The notes under the pieces were generated by a model. The model worked only from the letters and a program-made list of their open reading frames with translations, searched no databases and was not told the DNA's origin. A DNA stretch of 64,000 nt from Spartobacteria bacterium (GTDB taxonomy: Bacteria; Verrucomicrobiota; Verrucomicrobiia; Chthoniobacterales; UBA10450). Every line of letters begins with the position of its first letter. Position 1 is the first letter of the stretch. Below are positions 17,085 through 24,826 of the stretch, piece after piece. The DNA lies in NCBI GenBank assembly GCA_003169695.1, contig PNAS01000021.1, positions 11,861 to 75,860 of the forward strand. The letters run 5' to 3'. The position numbers and the translations under genes were made by a program.

Positions 17085-17501
17085 TTACTGGCCGAGTGCG
17101 AGGTTCCTCGGCGTCTGTGCGACGCGGGATGGGGGTTGCTCGAGCATGCGCGCGCGAGTTCGGTTCTCTTGCAGTTCAGGCAGATGTCTCTCCGACCATC
17201 GGCAAAGCGCGTGCAGAGGATCGATCAACGTGCGTCCGAGGCGAGTGAGCGAGTATTCGACTTTAGGCGGGACGACCGGATGAACTTTGCGCAGGACCAA
17301 GCCGTCGCGCTCCAGGCTGCGGAGTGTTTGCGTGAGCATCTTCTGAGAAATCTCACCGATTTCCCGTTGTAACGCTGCGTATCGCTGAGTCCCGTTCGCC
17401 AGGACCTGGATGATGAGCGCAGTCCATTTATCCGCGATCCGGTCCAGTACGATGCGCGAAGGACATTGGGGTTTTAAGACTGAAGCGCGCGAAGATTTCA
17501 T
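17085..17501 (-). CDS. HxlR-family winged-helix transcriptional regulator
   Basis: A 138-residue DNA-binding protein. It has the HxlR pattern: CPSRIVLDRIADKWTALII, then the recognition helix region RYAALQREIGEISQKMLTQTLRSLERDGL (about residues 40-68) and the wing VPPKVEYSLTRLGRTL. HxlR regulators often sense aldehyde or redox stress and control adjacent genes, but the first cysteine alone does not show that here. The last 15 residues (SRVAQTPRNLALGQ) are read from a family-1 dispersed repeat. It is divergent from purD. Confidence 0.88.
   Translation of the reverse strand: MKSSRASVLKPQCPSRIVLDRIADKWTALIIQVLANGTQRYAALQREIGEISQKMLTQTLRSLERDGLVLRKVHPVVPPKVEYSLTRLGRTLIDPLHALCRWSERHLPELQENRTRARMLEQPPSRVAQTPRNLALGQ
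17100..17131 (-). repeat. Dispersed repeat, family 1, inside the HxlR gene tail
   Basis: A diverged family-1 copy (GAGGTTCCTCGGCGTCTGTG, then CGACGCGGGATG) coding for the end of the HxlR regulator. Confidence 0.6.
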
Positions 17502-17562
17502 CCGCCATCTTTAGAATCAATCGGGCGCGGCGCAAGTGGAGAGTAACGAACCAAAAGGGTGG

Positions 17563-17568
17563 TATAAT
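17563..17568 (+). promoter_or_regulatory. Possible -10 box for purD
   Basis: A perfect TATAAT stands 107 bases before the purD start in the divergent gap with the HxlR gene. No clear -35 hexamer is seen, so this is weak. Confidence 0.3.
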
Positions 17569-17674
17569 CTGGCGCCTCTTCACCGTTGGACTCAAGAGTC
17601 ACTGACGGCTTGCGTTCACTCGATTTCGCTAGGACGATTCGATCGGATATGTCCCACCGAGGCACCCCACCGCT

Positions 17675-18961
17675 GTGAAAATTCTTGTAGTCGGCAGCGG
17701 TGGCCGGGAACACGCGCTCGCATGGAAGTTGAAGCAATCCTCCCGCGCTGACCGGATTTTTTGCGCGCCGGGGAATGCGGGCACAGCGGAGGTGGGAGAA
17801 AACGTTATGATCCCGGCGAACGATCTGCCGGCATTGGCCCACTTCGCCAAAGAAAACCAAATCGGATTAACGGTGATTGGACCGGATGATCCGCTCGCGG
17901 CCGGCATCGCGGACCTTTTCGAGGCCGAGGGGCTCCGTGTTTTCGGCCCGGCAAGGTCCGCGGCGCGCCTCGAATCTTCGAAAATCTTCGCGAAAGAATT
18001 GATGCGGAAAAACAAGATCCCGACGGCGCGCGGCGCCGCTTTTTCCAAGCGCGAGGCGGCGTTTGCCTTCGTGGAAGAGTCGCGATTTCCCCTCGTGATC
18101 AAGGCCGACGGGCTTGCGCTCGGCAAAGGCGTGATCATTGCCCAGGATGCGGCAGAGGCGCGAGTGGCGATCGATTCGATGCTGACGAAACGCCGCTTCG
18201 GCGATGCGGGAACGCGTCTCCTGATCGAAGAATGCCTCGCCGGCTCGGAGTGCTCGTTGCATGCGCTCGTGGATGGGAAGAACTATCGCATGCTCGCAAC
18301 GGCTCGAGATCACAAGCGGGCATTCGACGGAGATACGGGGCCGAACACCGGTGGAATGGGCGCGTTCAGCCCGGCGAATAATTTCGGCACCGAACTTCGG
18401 GCGCAGTTCGATCGAGAGGTCATGCGTCCTTTACTGAATGGCTTGAACGAAGACGGCGTCATTTTTCGCGGATTGCTCTTTCCCGGTCTCATGGTTACGG
18501 GAGACGGGCCACGAGTTCTGGAGTTCAACTGCCGGTTCGGCGATCCGGAGACGCAAGTAATCCTGCCGCGCTTGAAGTCGGATTTGCTGGAGCTCCTCGA
18601 GGCGACGATCGACGGAACGCTGGATCGCCGGGTTATCGAGTGGGATGAGCGTGCGGCGGTCACTGTTGTGCTCGCTTCTGGCGGTTATCCGGACAAGTAC
18701 GATATCGGAAAACCAATCCATGGTTTGGAGCTCTCGGCGAGTGCAAAGGACGTTCATGTTTTCCACGCCGGCACTCGAAAGAAGAACGGAACGGTTATAA
18801 CAGCCGGCGGCCGGGTCCTGGCCGTGACCGCACTCGGCGAGAGTGTGGCGACGGCGCGCGCGCGCGCTTACGAAGCGGTCTCGCAGATCGATTTCGAAGG
18901 CTGTCATTACCGGCGGGATATTGCTCTTGGCGCAGTTGCGGCTAAGGTCGTGGGCCACTGA
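17675..18961 (+). CDS. purD: Phosphoribosylamine-glycine ligase
   Basis: PurD joins glycine to 5-phosphoribosylamine using ATP, step two of purine synthesis. The 428-residue protein has the full family order: the N-domain GSGGREHALAWKL, the ATP-grasp loop PLVIKADGLALGKGVII, DHKRAFDGDTGPNTGGMGAFSP, and the metal site EFNCRFGDPETQVILPRL. The start is GTG at 17675, giving the standard MKILVVGSGGREHA opening. Its TGA overlaps the ATG of the following S41-like gene (ATGA-type), so the two are translationally coupled although their functions are unrelated. Confidence 0.96.
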   Translation: MKILVVGSGGREHALAWKLKQSSRADRIFCAPGNAGTAEVGENVMIPANDLPALAHFAKENQIGLTVIGPDDPLAAGIADLFEAEGLRVFGPARSAARLESSKIFAKELMRKNKIPTARGAAFSKREAAFAFVEESRFPLVIKADGLALGKGVIIAQDAAEARVAIDSMLTKRRFGDAGTRLLIEECLAGSECSLHALVDGKNYRMLATARDHKRAFDGDTGPNTGGMGAFSPANNFGTELRAQFDREVMRPLLNGLNEDGVIFRGLLFPGLMVTGDGPRVLEFNCRFGDPETQVILPRLKSDLLELLEATIDGTLDRRVIEWDERAAVTVVLASGGYPDKYDIGKPIHGLELSASAKDVHVFHAGTRKKNGTVITAGGRVLAVTALGESVATARARAYEAVSQIDFEGCHYRRDIALGAVAAKVVGH

Positions 18962-20079
18962 TGTCCCGGCGCGCCCTTCAGTTTATTGTCGTCCTCTTGG
19001 GTTGGAGTGCGGTGGCGAATCTGTCTGCACAATCTCCGGCAAAGCCGGGCGTCGCGTCGCCATCGCCAGTCGCATCGGTAACGCCGCAAACTGCACCGAC
19101 GCCCACGACGACGTCGCTCGTTGATTCGATGGATTCCGCGGACCTGAAAGAAGCGATCCAGCTGCTGAAGAACAACTATATCAAGCCGGAGGCGCTTAAC
19201 GAGACCGAACTGAATCGGGCAACATTTGAAGGAATCCTCACGCGCCTGGGGCGCGGTGTGGTTCTGCTCTCCGATTCCGCGGCCGAACCGACCGAATCCG
19301 CCGCCCCGTTTTTCGGTGAAATCCTCGAAGGTCACATTGGTTATCTTCGGCTCGGTGCTCTCATCCGTCCCAACCTCGACGCGCTCGATGCGAACCTGAA
19401 AACTTTCGCAGCGAAGAAAGTGGATGCGCTCGTGATCGATTTGCGGGCGAGCACGGCAACGAACGATTTTGCGACAGCGTCGGAATTCGCGAAGTATTTT
19501 TGTCCGAAAGGGAAACCGCTCTTTAGCCTGCGCAAGACAACCGTCCGACAGGAACGGACCTTCACCTCGGATCGCGATCCTTCCTATCAAGGTTTGACGA
19601 TCATCCTGGCGGACGGTGATACGGCCGGAGCGGCTGAAGCGATCGCGGGCACGATACACCTTTATGACAGAGCGCTCGTCATCGGTCAGCCAACCGCCGG
19701 TCGTGCCGTGGAATATTCCGATCTGAAACTTCCCAGCGGAAAGGTTCTCCGCGTAGCAGTGGGTGAAGCAGTCTTGCCCGAAGACCGACCGCTCTTTCCC
19801 GGCGGACTCAAACCGGATGTGCCTGTGGAGATGCCGGCGGCGGATAAGCGTGAAATCTTTCAACAAAGCCGGGAAAAGGGGATGACTCCTTTCCTCGTCG
19901 AGAATGAGCGACCACATCTAAATGAAGCCGCTCTTATTTCCGGAAAAAATCCTGAGCTCGAAGCTATGGAAGCGGCGCAACGGCGGGGCCGTGGTCCCGA
20001 AAAAACAACGGTGCGCGACCCTGTGCTCCAGCGTGCCCTCGATCTAGTCACCTCCATCGCGATTTTTGAGAAGCGGTAG
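18961..20079 (+). CDS. S41 (C-terminal processing) peptidase homologue, probably inactive
   Basis: An exported protein of 372 residues with a signal peptide (about 1-24), a Pro/Thr-rich linker, and an S41-like tail-specific protease domain. The fold is recognisable from GHIGYLRLGALIRPN, VDALVIDLRAS, and the stretch LADGDTAGAAEAIAGTI...GQPTAGRAVEY. In active S41 enzymes the corresponding segments carry the nucleophile Ser (G-x-S-A-S-A-x-E) and a catalytic Lys; here these positions read T/A and R. No PDZ domain is visible. It may be a substrate-binding or scaffold protein of the envelope. It is coupled to purD. Confidence 0.8.
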   Translation: MSRRALQFIVVLLGWSAVANLSAQSPAKPGVASPSPVASVTPQTAPTPTTTSLVDSMDSADLKEAIQLLKNNYIKPEALNETELNRATFEGILTRLGRGVVLLSDSAAEPTESAAPFFGEILEGHIGYLRLGALIRPNLDALDANLKTFAAKKVDALVIDLRASTATNDFATASEFAKYFCPKGKPLFSLRKTTVRQERTFTSDRDPSYQGLTIILADGDTAGAAEAIAGTIHLYDRALVIGQPTAGRAVEYSDLKLPSGKVLRVAVGEAVLPEDRPLFPGGLKPDVPVEMPAADKREIFQQSREKGMTPFLVENERPHLNEAALISGKNPELEAMEAAQRRGRGPEKTTVRDPVLQRALDLVTSIAIFEKR

Positions 20080-20080
20080 A

Positions 20081-20136
20081 GTAGCGCGAGCTTCCAGCTT
20101 GCGTCGTACTATTCGCAAGCTGGAAGCTCGCGCTAC
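20081..20136. repeat. Perfect 23-bp inverted repeat (hairpin)
   Basis: The left arm at 20081-20103 (GTAGCGCGAGCTTCCAGCTT, then GCG) and the right arm at 20114-20136 are exact reverse complements around a 10-base loop. It lies between the S41-like gene and rnc and is not followed by a T run, so it is a repeat-type palindrome rather than a classic terminator. Confidence 0.9.
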
Positions 20137-20166
20137 TTAATGGAAAAATCGCTTTGGGGGCGTAGG

Positions 20167-20892
20167 ATGCCCTTCTCGGTGAGCCCGCTCGAAGACCGCA
20201 TTGATTACAAGTTCCGCAACCCGCTCTTGTTGGCGGAAGCGCTTACGCATCCGAGCGTGAGACATGAGACGCAGCAGCATCATTTCGATAATCAACGTTT
20301 GGAGTTTCTGGGCGATGCGGTTCTGCAACTCGTGATGACGGAGCATCTCTATGGACATTTCAAGGACGAGGCTGAAGGAAAGCTGACGAAGCTTCGATCA
20401 CGGCTGGTTTCGCGGGAGGCACTCACAGTTCATGCGGCGGCGCTCGAACTGGGACGCTATCTGATGATGGGACGAGGCGAAGAGGCGAGCGGCGGCCGCG
20501 AACGCAATTCAACCCTCGCCGACGCTTTCGAAGCGCTCGTCGGAGCCATCTATCTCGATAGTGATCTGGCCACGGTGCGGCTGTTCATTTTGGCACAAGC
20601 GGCCGGTGATCTTGCGCAGCTCGTGGAGGAGCCGATCGATATTAACCCGAAAGGTCATCTGCAGGAATTGCTCCAATCGATTTCACCGCGCAGTCCTGCT
20701 TATGAGGTGATCTCGCGAAGCGGGCCGGAGCACGAGAAAACGTTTGTTGTTCGCGCCGTTTGGGAAGGCATCACGCTCGGAGAAGGAACGGGACGAAGTA
20801 AGAAACAAGCTGAGACGGCCGCTGCGATTGAAGCGATGCGGGAGAAGCGCTGGGAGCAGAACGAAGCCGTAGATGTAACGATGCGAGCGTGA
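20167..20892 (+). CDS. rnc: Ribonuclease III
   Basis: RNase III cleaves double-stranded RNA in rRNA maturation and mRNA control. The catalytic signature NQRLEFLGDAVLQLVMTE lies at about residues 40-57, with the second acidic pair in TLADAFEALVGAIYLD. The C-terminal dsRNA-binding domain (about 155-235) has HLQELLQSI, PAYEVISRSGPEHEKTF and GTGRSKKQAETAAA. The ATG at 20167 (MPFSVSPLEDRI) has a G-rich site just upstream and is preferred over 20140, which starts next to the inverted repeat. Confidence 0.95.
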   Translation: MPFSVSPLEDRIDYKFRNPLLLAEALTHPSVRHETQQHHFDNQRLEFLGDAVLQLVMTEHLYGHFKDEAEGKLTKLRSRLVSREALTVHAAALELGRYLMMGRGEEASGGRERNSTLADAFEALVGAIYLDSDLATVRLFILAQAAGDLAQLVEEPIDINPKGHLQELLQSISPRSPAYEVISRSGPEHEKTFVVRAVWEGITLGEGTGRSKKQAETAAAIEAMREKRWEQNEAVDVTMRA

Positions 20893-20942
20893 GCAACGCA
20901 TGCCGAAGGTGGCGCGCTCGATCCGTCGGTAATCGCGAGTTC

Positions 20943-21785
20943 CTATTGCCAGTCGTTAGGCGAATGGTTGAGGGCGTGCAGGGACGGCCCCGACGCCGTT
21001 TCCCAATTGAGATATTGCGTGATGGTCGCTGTCACGAATTTTTTTGCGCGTCGCACTGAGCCTTCGAGTGAGAGCCCGCTCGCCAAGCCGGCGGCGATCG
21101 CGGCGGAGTAAGTGCACCCCGTCCCGTGTGTGGCTATCCCGCGCGAGAAGGGAGCCGAGAATTCAACGACGTTTCCTGCAACGAAAAGAAGATCGATCGC
21201 ATTCTGGCCGGAGAGGTGACCACCTTTTAATAACACTGGGATCCGATATTTTTCCGTCAGTCTCGCGCCAGCAGTGCGCATGGCCTGCAAATCGCCAATC
21301 GGTTCTCCCAGTAACCGGGCCGCTTCGTCGAGATTTGGTGTAACGACCGCCGCGAGTGGAAATAATTCGTGCTCGTAAGCTTCCACCGCATCATCGCGCA
21401 GAAGAAGATCGCCGCTTGTTGCGACCATAACCGGATCAATCACGAGAGTTGATGTCGCTCTCGTCGCATGCGCGCGAAGCGTCCGTGCGACCGCCGACAC
21501 GATCTCGCCCGAGAAAAGCAATCCCGTTTTGATCGCGGCGACAGGAAAGCTTTTGAAGAGAACCTCCATCTGCGCGCAGACCATCTCCGCGCTCACAGCG
21601 TCAATTTCCGATACAAGCCCGGGCGTCTCTGCCACGACGCAGGTGATCGCGGTCAGTCCGTAAACGCCAAGCGCGCTAAACGTTTTCAGGTCGGCCTGGA
21701 TGCCGGCTCCGGCGCTGCTGTCGGATCCGGCGATGGTGAGAGCAACCGGGACTTCAGGGTTTGCCGCCATTTTATCCCAACGCAT
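20943..21785 (-). CDS. thiD: Hydroxymethylpyrimidine (phosphate) kinase
   Basis: ThiD phosphorylates HMP and then HMP-P for thiamine synthesis. Ribokinase-fold hallmarks are present: LTIAGSDSSAGAGIQADLK at the N-terminus, then VYGLTAITCVVAETPG, VVTPNLDEAARLLGE, LLKGGHLSG, and the anion-hole and catalytic GIATHGTGCTYSAAIAAG. The length (275-280) is standard. The start may be 21785 or the ATG at 21770. No other thiamine genes adjoin, and no TPP riboswitch is visible upstream. Confidence 0.95.
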   Translation of the reverse strand: MRWDKMAANPEVPVALTIAGSDSSAGAGIQADLKTFSALGVYGLTAITCVVAETPGLVSEIDAVSAEMVCAQMEVLFKSFPVAAIKTGLLFSGEIVSAVARTLRAHATRATSTLVIDPVMVATSGDLLLRDDAVEAYEHELFPLAAVVTPNLDEAARLLGEPIGDLQAMRTAGARLTEKYRIPVLLKGGHLSGQNAIDLLFVAGNVVEFSAPFSRGIATHGTGCTYSAAIAAGLASGLSLEGSVRRAKKFVTATITQYLNWETASGPSLHALNHSPNDWQ

Positions 21786-21820
21786 GGGCCCCGGGCCCGT
21801 GACTACATCAGCGGGCCGCG

Positions 21821-22054
21821 CTAAGCGCCGTCGCTGCCGATCGCTTCCACTGGGCAGCCTTCCATGGCTTCTTTGCAGAGCGCTTCTTCTTCGGGAGTCT
21901 CCGGTTGTTTGTAAACGAAGGAATGTCCGCCGTCATCGTTCCGTTTGTAATTGGCGGGCGCGGTTTCCCGGCAAAGGTCACAGTCGATGCACTGATCATC
22001 GACGTAGAACTTTCCCTCTACGTTTTCCGGATACTTGTTTGCGACGTCGGCCAT
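21821..22054 (-). CDS. Small 4Fe-4S ferredoxin
   Basis: A ferredoxin of about 77 residues, an electron carrier. One cluster site is clear: CIDCDLC with a distal C-P in EGCPVEAIG (CxxCxxC...CP). The second half carries the acidic loop TPEEEALCKEAME typical of Fdx proteins with a single 4Fe-4S cluster and an extra cysteine. The frame extends to 22138, but the ATG at 22054 (MADVANKYPENVEGK) gives the usual family N-terminus. It is transcribed in the same direction as thiD, about 35 bases away. Confidence 0.88.
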   Translation of the reverse strand: MADVANKYPENVEGKFYVDDQCIDCDLCRETAPANYKRNDDGGHSFVYKQPETPEEEALCKEAMEGCPVEAIGSDGA

Positions 22055-22189
22055 ACTTTGCCCGTAAGCGAAGTGGAAGGTAGGACGAAACACCTCTGGC
22101 GCAATCGGATTTTTGTTCGTTGACGTGCTTTTGCGCAACCGGCAGAAAGGTCAACGGCGAACAGTGTGTAATGCGCGCCGCAGTTTACG

Positions 22190-22432
22190 ATGAAAGCTGA
22201 AGTTTCCAGGACGTTGCGAGCGTTTCTTATCGAGCTGGCTCTCTACGCCGTGCTCGTGACCGGATATTTTTTCCTCGTCCTTCATTTTCTTTCTGGATGG
22301 TTGCAAAATCTGCACCTGCATCATGTGAAACTCTACGCGCTGATTGCGATTGCGCTCATCATCGGACAAGCCGTTGTCCTCGAATCTGTCACGACGTGGT
22401 TGCTGCGGTTGCTCCGAGGACGCTCGGAATAG
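22190..22432 (+). CDS. Small two-helix membrane protein
   Basis: An 80-residue hydrophobic protein with two membrane helices (about 11-32 and 45-66), a histidine-containing loop (NLHLHHVKLY) and a basic end. No family recognised. It ends four bases before the permease start at 22437 and is almost certainly co-expressed with it and the Usp gene, so a role alongside the permease is plausible. Confidence 0.7.
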   Translation: MKAEVSRTLRAFLIELALYAVLVTGYFFLVLHFLSGWLQNLHLHHVKLYALIAIALIIGQAVVLESVTTWLLRLLRGRSE

Positions 22433-22436
22433 TTTT

Positions 22437-23363
22437 ATGTTTTTTCCGATCTCGGGCGCGCACATCAGTCCGATCTATCTCGTGATCATCGGATTTTTGA
22501 TCGGCGTAATGGGCGGATTTTTTGGCGTCGGCGGCAGTTTCATCGCGGGGCCCGCGCTCCGGGCCGTTGGCCTGGATTGGAATTTCGCCGTCGGAACGGA
22601 CCTCGCACACATTGTGGGAAAATCTGTCGTGGCGGCGAAGCGGCATCGCGCGCTTGGCAATGTTGATTTGCGCCTCGGGTTTATCATGGCGATCGGAACG
22701 ATGGGCGGCGCGGAAGTCGGAGCGCAGTTAATTCAAATGTTAAAACGCGCGGACAACGTGAATCTCGTCGTGAGCGTCGTCTCGATCGCAATCTACGTGA
22801 GCATTTCCAGCTTCATGATCTGGGAAGCCTGGCGGACGCTGCTTTTTCAGAAAAGGCGCAGGCCTCGAAGCAAAGTGCCCGGCACGGCCGCCAAACAAGA
22901 CGAGTCCTCCTTCAGCCACAGGACGGAAGCGATTCAAAGTCTTCGTTTGTGGCCAATGATTTCTTTGCCCACGTCCGGCGTGAGGGCCATCTCACTTTGG
23001 GTTATCATTTTGGTCTCCTTTATCGGCGGATTGTTCAGCGGTTTTCTCGGCGGAGGCGCCGGTTACATCCGGATGCCGATGATGGTTTATGTTCTCGGAA
23101 TTCCCACGCATCTCGCGGTTGGGACAGACCTCTTCGAAATCATCATTTCCGCCAGCTACGGCACTTTCAGTCACGCCCTCAAAGGCAACGTCGATATCCT
23201 GATCGCGCTGGTCATGAACACGGGCGCGGCAATCGGCGCGCAGATCGGCGCGATCTCCACTCAGTATTTTGCGGGCCCCAAAATCCGGCTCGCGTTCGTG
23301 CCGCTGCCGCTCATTGGCGCGGCTATTGTTATTTACACCATGTGGACAGGCCACAAGATTTAG
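22437..23363 (+). CDS. TauE/SafE-family permease (sulfite exporter-like)
   Basis: A 308-residue membrane protein with two related halves of about four helices each: GFLIGVMGGFFGVGGSFIAGPAL near the N-terminus and the matching GGLFSGFLGGGAGYIRMPMMVYVLGIPTHLAVGTDLFEI in the second half, the TauE/SafE duplicated signature. Relatives move sulfite, sulfoacetate or other organic anions; the substrate here is unknown. The ATG at 22437 is used because upstream codons overlap the small membrane gene. The central loop (about 145-185) is long and charged. Confidence 0.88.
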   Translation: MFFPISGAHISPIYLVIIGFLIGVMGGFFGVGGSFIAGPALRAVGLDWNFAVGTDLAHIVGKSVVAAKRHRALGNVDLRLGFIMAIGTMGGAEVGAQLIQMLKRADNVNLVVSVVSIAIYVSISSFMIWEAWRTLLFQKRRRPRSKVPGTAAKQDESSFSHRTEAIQSLRLWPMISLPTSGVRAISLWVIILVSFIGGLFSGFLGGGAGYIRMPMMVYVLGIPTHLAVGTDLFEIIISASYGTFSHALKGNVDILIALVMNTGAAIGAQIGAISTQYFAGPKIRLAFVPLPLIGAAIVIYTMWTGHKI

Positions 23364-23366
23364 CTC

Positions 23367-24275
23367 ATGCGCATTTTGATTTGCAGCGACGGGACCGACC
23401 CGGCTGACAAACCGATACGACTCGGTGGCCTGTTGGCAGGCCCGTGTCAGGCCGAGACGACGCTGCTCGGAATTGCGGAGGTACCGGGCGACGAGGGGCC
23501 GTTGCGCGGGGCGCTCGAAAGCGAGGCGGAGAAGCTTCGTGGCTTCGGTGTTTCGCCGGAACTTGTCTTGCGAACCGGCGAACCGATCCGCGAAATCCTG
23601 CACCAGACGATCTCCACGCAGTATGATCTCACGATCATCGGCGCGGAGCGCAAAGGGACCACCGGCCTTTATTGGCGCGCTGAAAAAAGCTATGAAGTAA
23701 TCAAAGCGATCCCGTCCCCCGTTTTGCTCGCGACCGGCGCGTGCGAAACCCTGAAGAGCTTCGTCGTTTGTACTGGCGGGAAAAATTTCATCGACGCAGC
23801 CGTTGAGTTGACGGGCAAAGTCGCGGTGGCTGTGGGCGCATCGGTTACACTTCTGCACGTCATGGCGGAACCGCCCGCCATCTACACCGATCTCGTGCGG
23901 CTCGAGGAAGATGTTGATCAACTCTTGCGATCTGGCTCCGAGCTCGGTCGCAACTTGCTTGCGCAAAAACAAAGTCTCGAGCGGCTCGGAGTGGCGACTG
24001 AGGTGCGCGTGCGTCATGGACTCGTCCTCAGTCAGGTCTTCGCGGAAGTGGACGAAAGAAAACACGATTTGATCGTAACCGGCTCTTCCCCGACGCGCGG
24101 CCCCCTCGGGCACTACATCATGGGTGATCTGACTCGGAGCATCGTGAATCGCGCGAACGTGCCGGTGCTGGTGGCAAGGGCTGCGAAATCGAGTGAAGCC
24201 AAGCGGCCGCGCTTTTGGACGGCACTCAAACAGATATTCGTTTCCCGGAACGCCGAAGAAGCGCGCGAGCCTTAG
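23367..24275 (+). CDS. Tandem universal stress protein
   Basis: A 302-residue cytosolic protein with two Usp domains. The first (about 1-130) is diverged, with TIIGAERKGTTGLYWR in place of the ATP loop. The second (about 133-280) keeps the ATP-binding pattern GSSPTRGPLGHYIMGDLTRSIVNRANVPVLV. It starts three bases after the permease stop, so permease and Usp form one unit, a pairing seen with transporters where Usp proteins tune activity or bind adenine nucleotides. Confidence 0.88.
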   Translation: MRILICSDGTDPADKPIRLGGLLAGPCQAETTLLGIAEVPGDEGPLRGALESEAEKLRGFGVSPELVLRTGEPIREILHQTISTQYDLTIIGAERKGTTGLYWRAEKSYEVIKAIPSPVLLATGACETLKSFVVCTGGKNFIDAAVELTGKVAVAVGASVTLLHVMAEPPAIYTDLVRLEEDVDQLLRSGSELGRNLLAQKQSLERLGVATEVRVRHGLVLSQVFAEVDERKHDLIVTGSSPTRGPLGHYIMGDLTRSIVNRANVPVLVARAAKSSEAKRPRFWTALKQIFVSRNAEEAREP

Positions 24276-24709
24276 CCGGTGCTCGACTCGTTGGCCGAAC
24301 TCGCCGTGAAAGCGATGCCCAACTTCTGGATCTCAGCATAGGGCAGCAGCCAGACCAGCGATTCATCGTGGAGATCGACCACTTGGATGCGATTGCCAAA
24401 TGGATCTCGGAAATCGCAGCGAAACCCGGGGATTAGCTCGATCCCGTATTTCGTGGTGAGTTTCTCGCGCACCTCACTGAGTTGCTCTGCATCGCGCACG
24501 ATCAAACCAAAATGACGCATGCGGTCGGGCCTTAGTTCATCCACCTTGAACATCGCTAAAAATTGGTGCTCTCCGAGTTTGAAGAAAGCGTCACCCTCGC
24601 CCTCGTCGAGTTTCTCGAGGTTGAAGACGTCCTGGTAGAATATCGATGCCTTGTCCACGTCATCCACCTCGATCACGACATGGTTGCAGCCATACACCTG
24701 GACACCCAT
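24272..24709 (-). CDS. VOC-superfamily (glyoxalase/dioxygenase-like) protein
   Basis: A 145-residue protein with the paired beta-alpha-beta-beta-beta layout of the vicinal-oxygen-chelate fold: CNHVVIEVDDVDKASIFYQDVFNLE, then RMRHFGLIVRDAEQL and the closing FRDPFGNRIQVVD. Potential metal ligands (His in NHVV, His in RHFG, Glu and Asp late) are present. The substrate cannot be told. It overlaps the Usp gene tail to tail by four bases and is divergent from the alcohol dehydrogenase gene. Confidence 0.85.
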   Translation of the reverse strand: MGVQVYGCNHVVIEVDDVDKASIFYQDVFNLEKLDEGEGDAFFKLGEHQFLAMFKVDELRPDRMRHFGLIVRDAEQLSEVREKLTTKYGIELIPGFRCDFRDPFGNRIQVVDLHDESLVWLLPYAEIQKLGIAFTASSANESSTG

Positions 24710-24826
24710 ACGCTTGCTTTTTATTGTATCAGCTCGCGTGTGTGCAAACCCAATCGCAGTGGAGAACCGATTTTTTGGGAGCGCCGAGTTCGAGGCGAAT
24801 TGGGTTGGGCGGAACAGTTTGACGTG

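Noticed and set aside
20081-20136. Inverted repeat as a rho-independent terminator
   Set aside because: The stem is very long and perfect and no U run follows; it is better explained as a dispersed palindrome.
21786-21820. TPP riboswitch upstream of thiD
   Set aside because: The space upstream of thiD (about 21786 onward on the minus strand) is only some 35 bases before the ferredoxin gene and lacks the THI-box elements.
22992-24113. Minus-strand frame of 373 codons across the permease and Usp genes
   Set aside because: Both plus-strand genes show clear families; the minus frame spans their junction and has no domain.
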